32,348 nucleotides of DNA from Pseudomonadota bacterium (GTDB lineage Bacteria > Myxococcota_A > UBA796 > GCA-2862545), in contig JAGSGY010000064.1 in assembly GCA_023954855.1 (NCBI GenBank), forward strand, positions 1-32,348. The letters are read 5' to 3'. Position numbers and translations under genes: made by a program. This document shows positions 13,733-22,536 of this stretch, one piece after another. The first letter of the stretch is position 1. Every line of letters begins with the position of its first letter. Under the pieces are notes generated by a model, which saw nothing but the letters and a program-made list of their open reading frames with translations, ran no database searches and was not told where the DNA came from.

Positions 13733-15881
13733 CGGCGGGGCGACCCTTGCTGAGCAGGGGCTTGACCGGTGGCGTGACCCCCATGCGGAACCACTCGGGC
13801 TCGCCAGAGCCGAGCAGTCCGACGCGAAGTCCCGTGTCGGGGTCGACGTCCTTCTGCACCAGCAGCACAGGCATCGGAAGCTCGGGCGCCGGGTAAGCGA
13901 GGGCGAGGGGGGCGAGCGATGCGGCGACCGGTGCTGCGCCGCGTCCTCCGGAGATGCCGAGGCGAGTGGCGTCGTCCTTGCCGAGCCAGACGACGGTGAC
14001 GACGCCGTCTGCGTGGCCGGCGTACCAGGCGTCTGCGGCGGTGCTTCCCGTCTTGCCGATCACATCGACGCCCACAGCATCGGCGCGCGTCGCCGTTCCG
14101 CGGTCCACCACGTCCTCCATCACCGAGTGCACGAGTCTGGCGCCTGTGGCCGATGCGGCGCGGGTCGAGCCTCCGTTGTTCTTGTGAAGCAGGGCCCCGC
14201 GCGGCTTCTCGACGCGCGACACCAGCACCGGCTCATGGGCCCGTCCGTCGAGGAACACGGTGTAGGCGCTGGCGAGCTCGATGGGGGTGACTTCCACGGT
14301 CCCGAGCACCACGCTGGCAGGCGCGCTCTCGGGGATCGGCAGGCCTGCCCAAGCCATGCGCTCGGCGATGGCGTCGGTTCCGCAGACCTGACCGATGCGT
14401 GCGAAGGGCCGGTTGTAAGAGTGCACGAGCGCATCGCGCAGGGTGGTGGGGCCGTGGTCCTTGTGGTCGTAGTTGTCGGGCGACCACACGCCGGTGGGCA
14501 GGTCGAGTGCGAAGGCGCTGTCCGAGAAGTGGGTGCGCAGATGCAGCGGGCCGTGCACACCGCAGCGCTCCACGGCCTCGAGGGCGACGAAGGGCTTGGC
14601 GGTGGAGCCGGGCTGGCGCCTGGCGATGCCGGCGCGGTCGAAGTGATCGGGGCTGCGGGGGTCGCCGCCGACGTAGGCCCGCACCGCGCCGGACGTGGCA
14701 TCGACCATGACCACGGCGCCTTGAACACCGTCGAAGTCGCGCAGGCGCCGGGAGAGCGCGCGCTCGGCGGCCTGCTGGGCGAGGGGATCGAGCGTGGTCT
14801 CGACGCGGATGCCGAGTCCTCGGTCGAGGCGGTCCTTGGCCACCGCGTCGAGGGTGGGGCGAAGCGCCGCGAGAACCGAAGGGGAGGCCTCGGGGGAGGG
14901 GGCTTGCTTCTTCACGCCGAGGCCGCGTTTCTGTGCGATGCCGATCTCGGTCTCGGTAGCCCACCCGAGCTCCTGCATGCGAGTCAGTGCGTGGTCGCGG
15001 CGCTTCTTGCAGGCGTCGGGATGGCGGACCGGACTCAGTCCGTTCGGACCTTGCAGCACCGCGGCGAGGGCGGCGGCCTGGTCGAGACTCAGGTCGGCTG
15101 CCGAGGTCGAGAAGTACGCCTCGGCCGCGGCACCCAGTCCGTACACACCCACGCCATCGATGTGGCCGTAGTAGACGGTGTTCAGGTAGGCCTCGAGGAT
15201 CTCTTCCTTCGAGTACTCGGCTTCCAGCGCGAGGGCGCGCAGGGCTTCGGAGGCCTTGCGGTCCAGGGTGCGCTTTGGCGTCAGGTCCCGGTTCTTCACC
15301 AGCTGCTGAGTGAGGGTGCTGCCCCCCTGCGAGACCTGGCCTCCGCGCACGTTCTCGAACAAGGCCCGGGCGATGGAGATGCCGTCGACGCCGACGTGAT
15401 CGAAGAAGCGGTGGTCTTCGAGCGCCAGGAGCGGCTGCCACACATGGTCGGGAAGCTCGTCGAGGGAAATGGGGATGCGGCGGGCGCGCGTCTCGGTCAG
15501 CGACTCGGCGATCAGCTCGGGTTCGAGTACATCTCCGGCGCCACCCAGGCGGCCGGTCTTGTCGTTGCCATTGCGGGTGCCCACCGCGTCGCCGCTCGCG
15601 AAGTCGATGCCGATCAGTGCAGCCGGCCACTCGACTCCATCGTGGCGAAATGCGCGGCGATAGACCCAGAAGGTGTCTCGGCCATAGAAGTACTCGCCCG
15701 GACTTGCCGGGCGCTGCTTGACCCGGGTGTAGTCCAGGCGCTCGAGCCGCTCGAGCAGCTGCATCTCCTCCACGGACCGGCCCTCGGCCAGGGTGTAGGG
15801 GGCGCTGTACACACGGACTTCGGAGCGTCCGGGGTCGGTGAGCCCGGAGGCGAGTGCGGTGGCGAGCAGGAGCGAGAGCAT
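13722..15881 (-). CDS. Class A penicillin-binding protein (PBP1B-like)
   Basis: 719 aa. A bifunctional peptidoglycan glycosyltransferase/transpeptidase acting in the periplasm. The N-terminus is a short hydrophobic stretch (MLSLLLATALASG), with almost no cytoplasmic tail. Residues about 25-110 resemble the UB2H-type region of PBP1B. The GT51 domain has catalytic Glu155 in LEDHRFFDHVGVD and GGSTLTQQLVKN (187-198), then YLNTVYYG. The transpeptidase domain has the SxxK motif at Ser426-Lys429 (RQPGSTAKPF), SYN at 488-490 and KTGS at 610-613. All key residues are intact. It is the last gene of a minus-strand series, 46 bases after the diheme cytochrome gene; a strong RBS is not seen before its ATG. 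Confidence 0.95.
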   Translation of the reverse strand: MLSLLLATALASGLTDPGRSEVRVYSAPYTLAEGRSVEEMQLLERLERLDYTRVKQRPASPGEYFYGRDTFWVYRRAFRHDGVEWPAALIGIDFASGDAVGTRNGNDKTGRLGGAGDVLEPELIAESLTETRARRIPISLDELPDHVWQPLLALEDHRFFDHVGVDGISIARALFENVRGGQVSQGGSTLTQQLVKNRDLTPKRTLDRKASEALRALALEAEYSKEEILEAYLNTVYYGHIDGVGVYGLGAAAEAYFSTSAADLSLDQAAALAAVLQGPNGLSPVRHPDACKKRRDHALTRMQELGWATETEIGIAQKRGLGVKKQAPSPEASPSVLAALRPTLDAVAKDRLDRGLGIRVETTLDPLAQQAAERALSRRLRDFDGVQGAVVMVDATSGAVRAYVGGDPRSPDHFDRAGIARRQPGSTAKPFVALEAVERCGVHGPLHLRTHFSDSAFALDLPTGVWSPDNYDHKDHGPTTLRDALVHSYNRPFARIGQVCGTDAIAERMAWAGLPIPESAPASVVLGTVEVTPIELASAYTVFLDGRAHEPVLVSRVEKPRGALLHKNNGGSTRAASATGARLVHSVMEDVVDRGTATRADAVGVDVIGKTGSTAADAWYAGHADGVVTVVWLGKDDATRLGISGGRGAAPVAASLAPLALAYPAPELPMPVLLVQKDVDPDTGLRVGLLGSGEPEWFRMGVTPPVKPLLSKGRPAVIE

Positions 15882-15927
15882 GGTCTGTCTTCAGACGTTT
15901 GGCGGCCGTGCGCCATTTCATTTGCTG

Positions 15928-16947
15928 TCAGCGAGCCTGCGGGCAGGCCTCGATCGACGCGATCCACTCGGTGATCAGGGCGATTCCATCGGGGTCGGTG
16001 TGCAGCCCGAACGGGGCCATGCGCTGCTCGGCGTCGGTGGAGAGTCGCCAGACCAGGCTCGAGTCGTCGGGGCTTCCGGGCGAGAGGCGCAGGGCCGGGG
16101 ACGAGGTCCCTGCGAAGTACTGGTTCGGCGTGTCGCAGGTTCGCGTGTCCGCCAACGACTGCTCGAATCGCAGGTCCATGTCGATGTCGACGGCCCAGCC
16201 AGCGGGGCGGTGGCAGTGCGCGCAGTTGGTGTGTAGGTAGCTGCGGGCGCGCTCGTCGAGGGTGCCTTCACCCTGCGGGTCGACCAGTGGATGATCCGAG
16301 ACGAAGTCGCCGATGCCCCAGGTCCGCCAAAGGTCGAGCTGTTCGACTTGCTCACCGTCGACGCAGATCGAGCGGGTCAGCTGGGCCCTGCTCACGCCGA
16401 GCAGGGGCTGGTCAGCGCCGTGGCAATAGCTGCAGTCCGCTGACGAGGGCACGGCCCAAGCGCCGTCGGGGAGAACGACGCGCGCGCCGGTGGTGTTGAG
16501 CTCGGCGACGGCACCGTCCCAGACATAGGTCACGTAGCGGTGCTCGAGGCCCTCACGGCGGATCACGCGGGTCTCGATCGGGACGCCAGCGCGGGCAAAG
16601 TGCTTGAAGAGCACCGCGCCGTCGGGGAGGGCGAGCTGGTCGTTGCTCTCGGTCACCGCCGAGCCCGTGGGCAGCATCAAGAAGCGCTGCTTGTCCGCAG
16701 AGTCCGAGAATAGAGGCGCGGCCACGTCGTAGGGGATGAGCTCGGGTGCGGGCTCCAGAAGGCCCTCGGACAGGCTGAAGCATCCTGTCGCCGCGAGCTC
16801 CTCGGGCAGCTCACCAGAGAAGGCCTCGATGCAGGAGGCGGCGTCGAGGTCAGGGCTCGTGAAGCAGGCGGCGGGGTCTTCCGGCGTCGGACACCCTGAG
16901 CAGAACAGCCACCCGAAGGTGGCTGCAGCGCGCGCGATCTTGGGCAA
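15928..16947 (-). CDS. SO2930-family diheme c-type cytochrome
   Basis: 339 aa. The N-terminal signal may be of lipoprotein type (WLFCSGC), though the lipobox is imperfect. Features of the family are the early YDVAAPLFSDSADKQRFLMLP, GAVLFKHF, YVWDGAVAEL and two haem motifs, CSYCHGADQPLLG (middle) and CAHCHRPAGW (late), with MAPFGLHTDPDGIALITEWI at the end. Proteins of this family are exported cytochromes of unknown exact role. The start is TTG at 16947, one base after the stop of the ATPase gene; no strong RBS is visible, so coupling to that gene is likely. In many genomes the family is paired with a repeat-rich partner; none is seen here. Confidence 0.85.
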   Translation of the reverse strand: MPKIARAAATFGWLFCSGCPTPEDPAACFTSPDLDAASCIEAFSGELPEELAATGCFSLSEGLLEPAPELIPYDVAAPLFSDSADKQRFLMLPTGSAVTESNDQLALPDGAVLFKHFARAGVPIETRVIRREGLEHRYVTYVWDGAVAELNTTGARVVLPDGAWAVPSSADCSYCHGADQPLLGVSRAQLTRSICVDGEQVEQLDLWRTWGIGDFVSDHPLVDPQGEGTLDERARSYLHTNCAHCHRPAGWAVDIDMDLRFEQSLADTRTCDTPNQYFAGTSSPALRLSPGSPDDSSLVWRLSTDAEQRMAPFGLHTDPDGIALITEWIASIEACPQAR

Positions 16948-16948
16948 G

Positions 16949-18190
16949 TTACTCGCCGAAGCTGCGTGCGAACAGGTCGGTGATCGCCGCCCGACCTTCG
17001 TCGGTCAGGTAGCGGGTGCCGGTGCCCGTGAAGTGGATCGAGGTGATGAGCGGCTGTCCGGCCACCCAAGCCTGTCCGTCCCAGCGGAACCAGCCGACCT
17101 GGTCTTGGTCGTAGACCCAGAGGCTCTTGTTCCACATGCGAGCGAGCTCGACGGACCAGCCGGTACCGCCGACCACCGTGCCGTCGTCTTGGATTTGACC
17201 CACGACGAAGACCTGCTGGCTGCGCGACACCATGTGCCAGAGCGTCTGGAGAACACGACGAATCAGGCTGCCCTCGGAGTACGTCCGGTTTAGGCGGCGT
17301 GACACGTAGACGAGGCTGACGTCGCCGGCAGCAAGCTCCCTCGGCGAGAGCTCGTAGCGGCCGCGGCTGCGAACCTGCTTGTGACCCTCGAAGGTGAAGT
17401 TCACCTCGTGAACGCCCCAGTCCTCACAGGCCTCGCCGAACGCGGCTTCCGCGCCATTGGCGCCGCCGGAGTACAGCGTGCACTCGGAGGAGCGGGGAGT
17501 GTGAGCGGGACGGGCGACAGGAGCCGACTCTTCACCGACGACCAGCATGGTCTCCGGATCGAGGCTGGCGTCGAGGGTGCGATCCTCGGCGCCGTGCTCC
17601 TTGAGCGTGATGCTCACGGAGCGTCCGTCGGCCTTCAGCTGTAGGGCGACGGTCGCGTGCTCCCAGATGCTGTCGGACATGACGCCATCTGAGGTGCGGA
17701 GCGTCATCCACACCGGCACGCCGACCTTGCGGCCAAGGGCCTTGAGGCCGTCCATGCACGATGCGGCGGTGTCGGGCTCGAGGCCGTCGACCACCAGCAG
17801 CTTCGGCGTGAAGTGCGCCACTTCCTTGAGCATGCGCAGGTTCTCGGTCAGGTGCTGGACCGAGAACTCGCGGTTTGCATAGGAGTGGATCATGCGGTGG
17901 CGCTCTGCGGCGACCATCGACCCGGCGCGGTCACGCACCTGGCCGGCGTTCGCCAGTCCGCCGAAGATCTCGTCGTAGTAGGAGCGCACATGCTCGACGC
18001 TGTCGCGAAGGGCCACGTGCATCACGCCACGGTCGTCGAGGAGCGCATCGAGTGCGAGGTGCACCAGAAGCGCGCTCTTACCGACTCCGGCACGGGAGAC
18101 GACGACACCGACCTGCCCGGGGGCAAGGTCACTGTCGAGGGCTGCCGCTAGAAGGCGTGCGGGACTACGTGGGTCGATGTCGTTGGCCAT
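16949..18190 (-). CDS. RecA/KaiC-like P-loop ATPase fused to SLOG-type domain
   Basis: 413 aa, two domains. Residues about 10-215 form a RecA/KaiC-type ATPase: Walker A SRAGVGKS (32-39), Walker B LLVVDG (131-136), then WMTLRTSDGV. After a linker (about 218-235), residues about 237-413 match the SLOG (Rossmann, nucleotide-binding) family: LYSGGANGAEAAFGEACEDWGV (split as LYSGGANGAEAA at 239-250), the basic stretch SRRLNRTYSEGSLIRR, VVGGTGWSVELA, KSLWVYDQDQVGWFRWD, and the ending FTGTGTRYLTDEGRAAITDLF. SLOG domains bind or cleave nucleotide-derived ligands. The fusion suggests ATP-dependent action on, or sensing of, a nucleotide. It lies 21 bases after fusA with GGAGC before the ATG. Function unknown. 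Confidence 0.85.
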   Translation of the reverse strand: MANDIDPRSPARLLAAALDSDLAPGQVGVVVSRAGVGKSALLVHLALDALLDDRGVMHVALRDSVEHVRSYYDEIFGGLANAGQVRDRAGSMVAAERHRMIHSYANREFSVQHLTENLRMLKEVAHFTPKLLVVDGLEPDTAASCMDGLKALGRKVGVPVWMTLRTSDGVMSDSIWEHATVALQLKADGRSVSITLKEHGAEDRTLDASLDPETMLVVGEESAPVARPAHTPRSSECTLYSGGANGAEAAFGEACEDWGVHEVNFTFEGHKQVRSRGRYELSPRELAAGDVSLVYVSRRLNRTYSEGSLIRRVLQTLWHMVSRSQQVFVVGQIQDDGTVVGGTGWSVELARMWNKSLWVYDQDQVGWFRWDGQAWVAGQPLITSIHFTGTGTRYLTDEGRAAITDLFARSFGE

Positions 18191-18211
18191 GTTGTGCTCC
18201 GAAGAAGGAAT

Positions 18212-20296
18212 CTAGCGATTCTTCTTCTCTTCCTCGTACTTGGCCATCAGGTCGTCCTGGACACCCTTCGGGGCAGGCTCGTACTTGGCGAACTCCATCG
18301 AGAACTCAGCCTTGCCCTGCGTCGCGGAGCGAAGCGCGGTCGAGTAGCCGAACATCTCGGCGAGCGGGACCTCGGTCTCGACGCGGCTGAACCCGTCATC
18401 CTCGGACGAGCCGATGATGATGCCGCGACGCTGCATGATGGTTCCGACGATGTTGCCGTGGAACTCAGCGGGGCCCTCGATGTCGACGCGCATGATCGGC
18501 TCGAGCACGACGGGCTTGGCCCGGCCGTAGTTCTCGCGCCAGGCGCCGCGAGCGGCTTCCTGGAACGCGATGTCGCTGGAGTCGACTGCGTGGAAGCCAC
18601 CGTCGTTGATCAGGACACGAATGCCCGTGACCTTCACGCCGATGAGGCGGCCCTTCTCGAGCTGGCTGCGGAAGCCCTTGTCACAGCTCGGGATGTACTC
18701 GCGGGGGATGACGCCACCCTTGATCTTGTCGATGAACTCGTACTCGCCTTCCTCGAGAGGCTCGATGTAGCCCATGACCTTGCCGAACTGACCTGAACCA
18801 CCCGTCTGCTTGCGGTGGGTGTACGAGAACTCGGCCCGCTGGGTGATGGTCTCGCGGTAGGCAACGCGCGGGGGCGAGACGTCGATCGGCACCTGGTACT
18901 CGCGGCGCATGCGCTCGATGTACACGTCGAGGTGCAGCTCGCCCATGCCGGCGATGATGGTGTCGCCAGTCTCTGGATCCGAGGAGACGCGGAAGGTCGG
19001 GTCTTCCTTCGAGAAGCGCTGGAGCGCCTTCGAGAGGTTCTGGGTCGCCTTCGCTTCCTTGGTGGTGATCGTGTACGAGATGACCGGATCGGGCACGAAC
19101 ATCGACGTCATCGTGATGTCGCTGGTGCCGTCGGTGAAGGTGTCACCGGAGTGGCAGTCGATGCCGAAGAGCGCGACGATGTCGCCGGCCTCTGCGCGAT
19201 CGATGTCTTCCATGTCGTCCGAGTGCATACGGACGAGACGGCCAACCTTGACCTTCTTGTTTCCGCGGGCGTTGAAGATGTTCATGCCCTTCTCGAGCGC
19301 ACCCTGGTACACGCGGAGGTAGGTGAGCTGACCGTAGCGGCCCTCTTCGAGCTTGAACGCCAGGCCGACGAAGGGCTTGGTCGAGTCGGACTCGATGATG
19401 ATGTCCTTCTCCATGTCGTCTTCGAGCTTGAGACCGGCGTTCTCGACCTCGGTCGGGTTCGGCAGGTAGTCGACGACGCCGTCGAGCAGCGGCTGCACGC
19501 CACGGTTCTTGTAGGCGGAGCCCATGAACACGGGGGTCATCTGACGAGCGATGGTCGCGTCGCGGACAGCGTTCTTGATCATGGGGACCGTGACGGTCTC
19601 TTCCATCATCGCTTCCATGAGCTCATCGTTGAACATCGACGCGGCGTCGAGGAGGATCTCGCGGTACTCCTCGGCCTGCTCTTGAAGGTCGGCGGGAATC
19701 TCGCCGTAGGTGACGACCTCACCGTTGTCGCCCGAGAAGAGGATGCTGCGCATCTCGACGAGGTCGACGACGCCAGCGAGCTTGTCTTCGGCGCCGATCG
19801 GAATCTGCATCATGACGGCGTTGTGCTTGAGCTTCTCGCGAAGCTGGCCGGTGACGCGGAACGGGTTGGCACCCTGGCGGTCGAGCTTGTTGACGAAGGC
19901 GACGCGCGGAACGTTGTAGCGGCGCATCTGGCGGTCAACGGTGAGCGACTGCGACTGAACGCCGGCCACGCCGCAGAGGACGAGGATGGCGCCATCGAGA
20001 ACGCGCAGAGCGCGCTCGACTTCGATGGTGAAGTCGACGTGCCCGGGGGTGTCGATGATGTTGACGTGGTAGCCGTCCCACTCGGTGTAGGTGGCGGCCG
20101 ACTGGATGGTGATGCCGCGCTCGCGCTCCAGCTCCATCGAGTCCATGGTCGCACCGACGCCGTCCTTTCCGCGGACTTCGTGAATCGCGTGGATTCGGTC
20201 GGTGTAGAACAGGATGCGCTCGGTCAGCGTGGTCTTGCCCGAGTCAATGTGGGCGCTGATACCGATGTTGCGAACGGTGTTGATATCGAAGGACAC
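18212..20296 (-). CDS. fusA: Elongation factor G, spd/mitochondrial EFG1-like type
   Basis: 694 aa, full length. GTP-driven translocation of the ribosome. G motifs: [17 protein letters not shown] (G1, with Ser where most EF-Gs have Ala), [12 protein letters not shown] (G2), DTPGHVDF (G3), NKLDRQGA (G4). Domain IV ([14 protein letters not shown]) and the C-terminal domain V ([29 protein letters not shown]) are intact. The DSGKTT form and RHR-type features are known from mitochondrial EFG1 and the spd group of spirochaetes, planctomycetes and deltaproteobacteria. It is not in a str operon (no rpsL, rpsG or tuf nearby), which is usual for that subgroup. The start is GTG at 20296 with GGAGG 6 bases upstream. 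Confidence 0.95.
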   Translation of the reverse strand: MSFDINTVRNIGISAHIDSGKTTLTERILFYTDRIHAIHEVRGKDGVGATMDSMELERERGITIQSAATYTEWDGYHVNIIDTPGHVDFTIEVERALRVLDGAILVLCGVAGVQSQSLTVDRQMRRYNVPRVAFVNKLDRQGANPFRVTGQLREKLKHNAVMMQIPIGAEDKLAGVVDLVEMRSILFSGDNGEVVTYGEIPADLQEQAEEYREILLDAASMFNDELMEAMMEETVTVPMIKNAVRDATIARQMTPVFMGSAYKNRGVQPLLDGVVDYLPNPTEVENAGLKLEDDMEKDIIIESDSTKPFVGLAFKLEEGRYGQLTYLRVYQGALEKGMNIFNARGNKKVKVGRLVRMHSDDMEDIDRAEAGDIVALFGIDCHSGDTFTDGTSDITMTSMFVPDPVISYTITTKEAKATQNLSKALQRFSKEDPTFRVSSDPETGDTIIAGMGELHLDVYIERMRREYQVPIDVSPPRVAYRETITQRAEFSYTHRKQTGGSGQFGKVMGYIEPLEEGEYEFIDKIKGGVIPREYIPSCDKGFRSQLEKGRLIGVKVTGIRVLINDGGFHAVDSSDIAFQEAARGAWRENYGRAKPVVLEPIMRVDIEGPAEFHGNIVGTIMQRRGIIIGSSEDDGFSRVETEVPLAEMFGYSTALRSATQGKAEFSMEFAKYEPAPKGVQDDLMAKYEEEKKNR

Positions 20297-20439
20297 GGCC
20301 CCTCCGGGGGTTTCTCATGGAGACGGATGACGGGCGCAGGTAGCTTCCTTACGGCCGTCCGGCAACCGTTGTTCGAGAGCGAAACACGCGATCGTCACGC
20401 AGGGAGCGATGCAACGGGGACTTTCAGTGTTTGAGTTGT

Positions 20440-20453
20440 CGTGGTAGACCACG
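20440..20453. promoter_or_regulatory. Perfect 14-bp dyad upstream of lipoprotein gene
   Basis: CGTGGT-AG-ACCACG is a perfect inverted repeat about 44 bases before the ATG at 20497, in the 200-bp divergent gap between fusA and the lipoprotein. A TTGAGT at 20431 could be a weak -35, but no -10 is convincing. It could be an operator; the regulator is unknown. Confidence 0.35.
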
Positions 20454-20496
20454 CCCTGGGAGCGGATCGATCCGGCGTCCCAAGGAGAGTCAACCC

Positions 20497-20916
20497 ATGA
20501 AGAAGCTTGCAATCGCTGGCGGCCTGATCTTGGCGTTCGCCGCATGTGGCAGCACCGATGCCCCTGAGCCGGCGCCCGAAGAGCCCGCCGCTGAAGAGGC
20601 CGCCCCGGAGGCTGCCGCCGATGCCGAGGCCGCCGGTGAGGCCGCCGCTGAGGCCGTCGAAGGCGCTGCTGAGGCCGTCGAAGGCGCAGCTGAAGCTGCC
20701 GAGGGTGCCGCTGAGGCCGCGGGTGAGGCCGTCGAGGCCGCCGCCGCAGCTGTCGAAGCTGCACCGAAGGCCGCGCCGAAGGAAGAGACCACCGCAGGGG
20801 GCACCATGACCCGCGGCGGAACCGAGCCGGCGACGACCGAGAAGAAGCCCATGACGCGTGACGGCGGCGGAAGCGCTGCTCCGACAGGCGGAAAGGGTGC
20901 ACCTATGAAGAGATGA
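20497..20916 (+). CDS. Ala/Glu-rich lipoprotein with TMTRGG...MKR tail (copy 1)
   Basis: 139 aa. Good RBS (AAGGAGAG) before the ATG. Lipoprotein signal ILAFAAC (Cys17). Residues about 22-105 are almost only Ala, Glu, Pro, Val and Gly with heptad-like AAEAVEG repeats, expected to form a long amphipathic or extended helix. The tail holds GGTMTRGG, then PMTRDGG, and ends GAPMKR. The protein at 21039-21533 has the same plan and the same TMTRGG and MKR ends, so the two are probably paralogues. No function is known to me; such helices could act as periplasmic spacers (inference). It is followed by a terminator hairpin. Confidence 0.8.
   Translation: MKKLAIAGGLILAFAACGSTDAPEPAPEEPAAEEAAPEAAADAEAAGEAAAEAVEGAAEAVEGAAEAAEGAAEAAGEAVEAAAAAVEAAPKAAPKEETTAGGTMTRGGTEPATTEKKPMTRDGGGSAAPTGGKGAPMKR
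20647..20688 (+). repeat. Tandem 21-bp coding repeat
   Basis: Two adjacent copies of a 21-base unit (GCTGAGGCCGTCGAAGGCGC plus T or A) that differ only at the last base. Degenerate copies continue to about 20750. They encode the AEAVEGA heptads of the lipoprotein, so the array probably grew by slippage and may vary in copy number between strains. Confidence 0.75.
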
Positions 20917-20937
20917 GCGACTTGTTCGTCTCATCGT

Positions 20938-20983
20938 CGACGCCTCTTCGGGAACTCACCCGGAGGGGCGTCGTCTCATTTGG
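20938..20983 (+). terminator. Long stem-loop terminator
   Basis: CGACGCCTCTTCGGG (20938-20952) pairs with CCCGGAGGGGCGTCG (20959-20973) as a 15-bp stem with two G-U pairs and a 6-base loop, followed by TCTCATTT. The stem is very stable but the T-run is weak, so it may also act as an mRNA stabiliser. It lies 21 bases after the lipoprotein stop. Confidence 0.6.
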
Positions 20984-21038
20984 GGTACGCTTGCACCCCG
21001 GCCGCGGCGTCTGGTCGCTGAACCCAGGAGAACGCTTC

Positions 21039-21533
21039 ATGTCCCGCTCCCTCGCTTTCGGTATCTCGTCTGTGGTGCTGACCTTCGCCCTTGGCTGCTC
21101 GATGGGTGATTCGGTTCCCGGCACCACGACCCCCGCATCCGTAGAGCCCACCGCCTCCGCCGAGCCGTGTTGCTGCGAGTACAAGGAAGAGGGCGCGACC
21201 CTACCTTCCTACTCCGAGATGGCGACCAGCAACTGCGAGAGCTGGGGCTATGCCTGCGTCGAAGACGCGAAGTGTGAGGCCGCTGAGGAAGCCGCTGAAG
21301 AGGCAGCAGAGGGCGAAGCCGAGGCCGAAGAGGTGGCTGAGGGCGAGGCCGAAGCCGCCGAAGAGGCTGAAGAGGCGGCTCCCGCACCGGCGCCCACCCG
21401 CGTAGTCCGCCCGACCAGCGGTAGCGTCACGAAGGGGCGCACCATGACGCGCGGCGGCGGGTCGACTCGTCCCTCCTCGGGCGGCAGCCGAAGCAGCGGA
21501 AGCAGCGGCAGCGGCAACACGATGAAGCGCTAG
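21039..21533 (+). CDS. Cys-rich, Ala/Glu-rich lipoprotein with TMTRGG...MKR tail (copy 2)
   Basis: 164 aa. AGGAG 8 bases before the ATG. Lipoprotein signal LTFALGC (Cys20). Residues about 42-80 form a small Cys-rich domain: EPCCCEYKEEG, SNCESWGYACVEDAKC (six Cys), possibly disulfide-bonded or metal-binding. An Ala/Glu-rich stretch (EAAEEAAEGEAEAEE) follows, then a Ser/Gly/Arg-rich tail with GRTMTRGGG, ending NTMKR. The tail motif and overall plan match the gene at 20497, but the Cys domain is absent there. It has its own RBS after the terminator, so it is probably separately transcribed. Function unknown. Confidence 0.8.
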   Translation: MSRSLAFGISSVVLTFALGCSMGDSVPGTTTPASVEPTASAEPCCCEYKEEGATLPSYSEMATSNCESWGYACVEDAKCEAAEEAAEEAAEGEAEAEEVAEGEAEAAEEAEEAAPAPAPTRVVRPTSGSVTKGRTMTRGGGSTRPSSGGSRSSGSSGSGNTMKR

Positions 21534-21569
21534 TGCGCGTCGGTGGTTGGCTCGCGCTATTGAGCGGCC

Positions 21570-22163
21570 ATGCCCCGTGATCCCGCCGAGACTCGCGCAC
21601 GATTCTTAGAAGCTGCGCTCGAGCTCTTTGCCGAGCAGGGCTACGCGGGCACGTCTACGCGCCAGATCGCGACGGCGGCGGGCTCGAATGTCGCTTCGCT
21701 GGCGTATCACTTCGGCGGAAAGGCCGGCCTGTATGCGGCTGCGCTTCAGCGGCTGCACGAAGATCTCGCGGAGGCCACGCCCGCTGAGATTCCGGCCGAC
21801 ACTCCGGCGGAGCTTATCGAGCAGGTGGTGTGCATGGCATGGGCCTTTGCGCGCTCGCATCGAAATCACATTCGGCTGCTCATTCGGCACGTGCTGGATC
21901 GAGGCAAGCACGACGGAGTCGTCGTCGAAGAGCACGCCGGTCCTCTGCTGGGGCGCGCCGACCGTATCGTTGCGTTGCTCCGACCCGAGCTCCCCTTTCA
22001 CCAGCGCCGCATGTTGGTGATGGGCGTCATGCACACTGTGGCTCGGCTCTCGATCGAGCATCCCCAGGACCTCGCGACACTCGTTGGAGACCCCGAAGAT
22101 CTCGACGCGGTAGTGATTCGCTTTCTCACCGACTTGGTGCGGCGACAGCTCGGCTTGGACTAG
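21570..22163 (+). CDS. TetR-family transcriptional regulator
   Basis: 197 aa. The N-terminal helix-turn-helix is clear: ARFLEAALELFAEQGYAGTSTRQIATAAGSNVASLAYHFGGKAGLYAAAL (recognition helix around NVASLAYHF). The C-terminal ligand domain is all-helical with LIEQVVCMAWAFARSHRNHIRLLIRHVLDRG and resembles the CecR/DUF1956-like group; the ligand is unknown. It starts 36 bases after the Cys-rich lipoprotein gene and precedes a small membrane protein and tesB. Regulation of those neighbours, or of itself, is possible. No obvious palindromic operator lies right before it. Confidence 0.92.
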   Translation: MPRDPAETRARFLEAALELFAEQGYAGTSTRQIATAAGSNVASLAYHFGGKAGLYAAALQRLHEDLAEATPAEIPADTPAELIEQVVCMAWAFARSHRNHIRLLIRHVLDRGKHDGVVVEEHAGPLLGRADRIVALLRPELPFHQRRMLVMGVMHTVARLSIEHPQDLATLVGDPEDLDAVVIRFLTDLVRRQLGLD

Positions 22164-22238
22164 CCTCTCTCACTGCGGTTGAACGACCTTTCAGCACGCG
22201 GTCACGTCAGGTTCATCTCGCAGGGCGAGATTGGCGGC

Positions 22239-22454
22239 ATGACACACCTGACTTCACCGCTCGCGATTCTCTCGGTCTACCGCGCCCCGGGCTTTTTGCT
22301 CGATCGGATGAGCCGAACGGCAGGCCTGGTCGAGAGCATGCTCCTCGCCATTCCCTGGACTCAGCTGTCCACACTCGCCGCGCTGTTGGCCGTCGGGCTG
22401 GTGCTCGGCGTCGGCATCGGTCTGACGACGATGGCGGTGAACAGGCAGGCCTAG
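22239..22454 (+). CDS. Small single-pass membrane protein (hypothetical)
   Basis: 71 aa from ATG at 22239 (a TTG at 22179 in frame would add 20 residues without better support). The first half is amphipathic (LAILSVYRAPGFLLDRMSRTAGLVESMLL). The C-terminal half is one clear membrane helix (LAALLAVGLVLGVGIGLTTMAV) ending NRQA. No family recognised. The RBS is weak, so this is a tentative gene. It lies 82 bases before tesB and in the same direction as the TetR gene. Confidence 0.45.
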   Translation: MTHLTSPLAILSVYRAPGFLLDRMSRTAGLVESMLLAIPWTQLSTLAALLAVGLVLGVGIGLTTMAVNRQA

Positions 22455-22536
22455 CGCGCGTCCTCGATACCCTCCGGCGGGAACGCGAGTTCCCTCCCGG
22501 TCTGTGACTGGGCTAGTCCAGGTACCCGGAGGACCG

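Noticed and set aside
13662-15974. 770-codon open frame opposite the PBP gene
   Set aside because: Shadow; the PBP frame has every catalytic motif intact.
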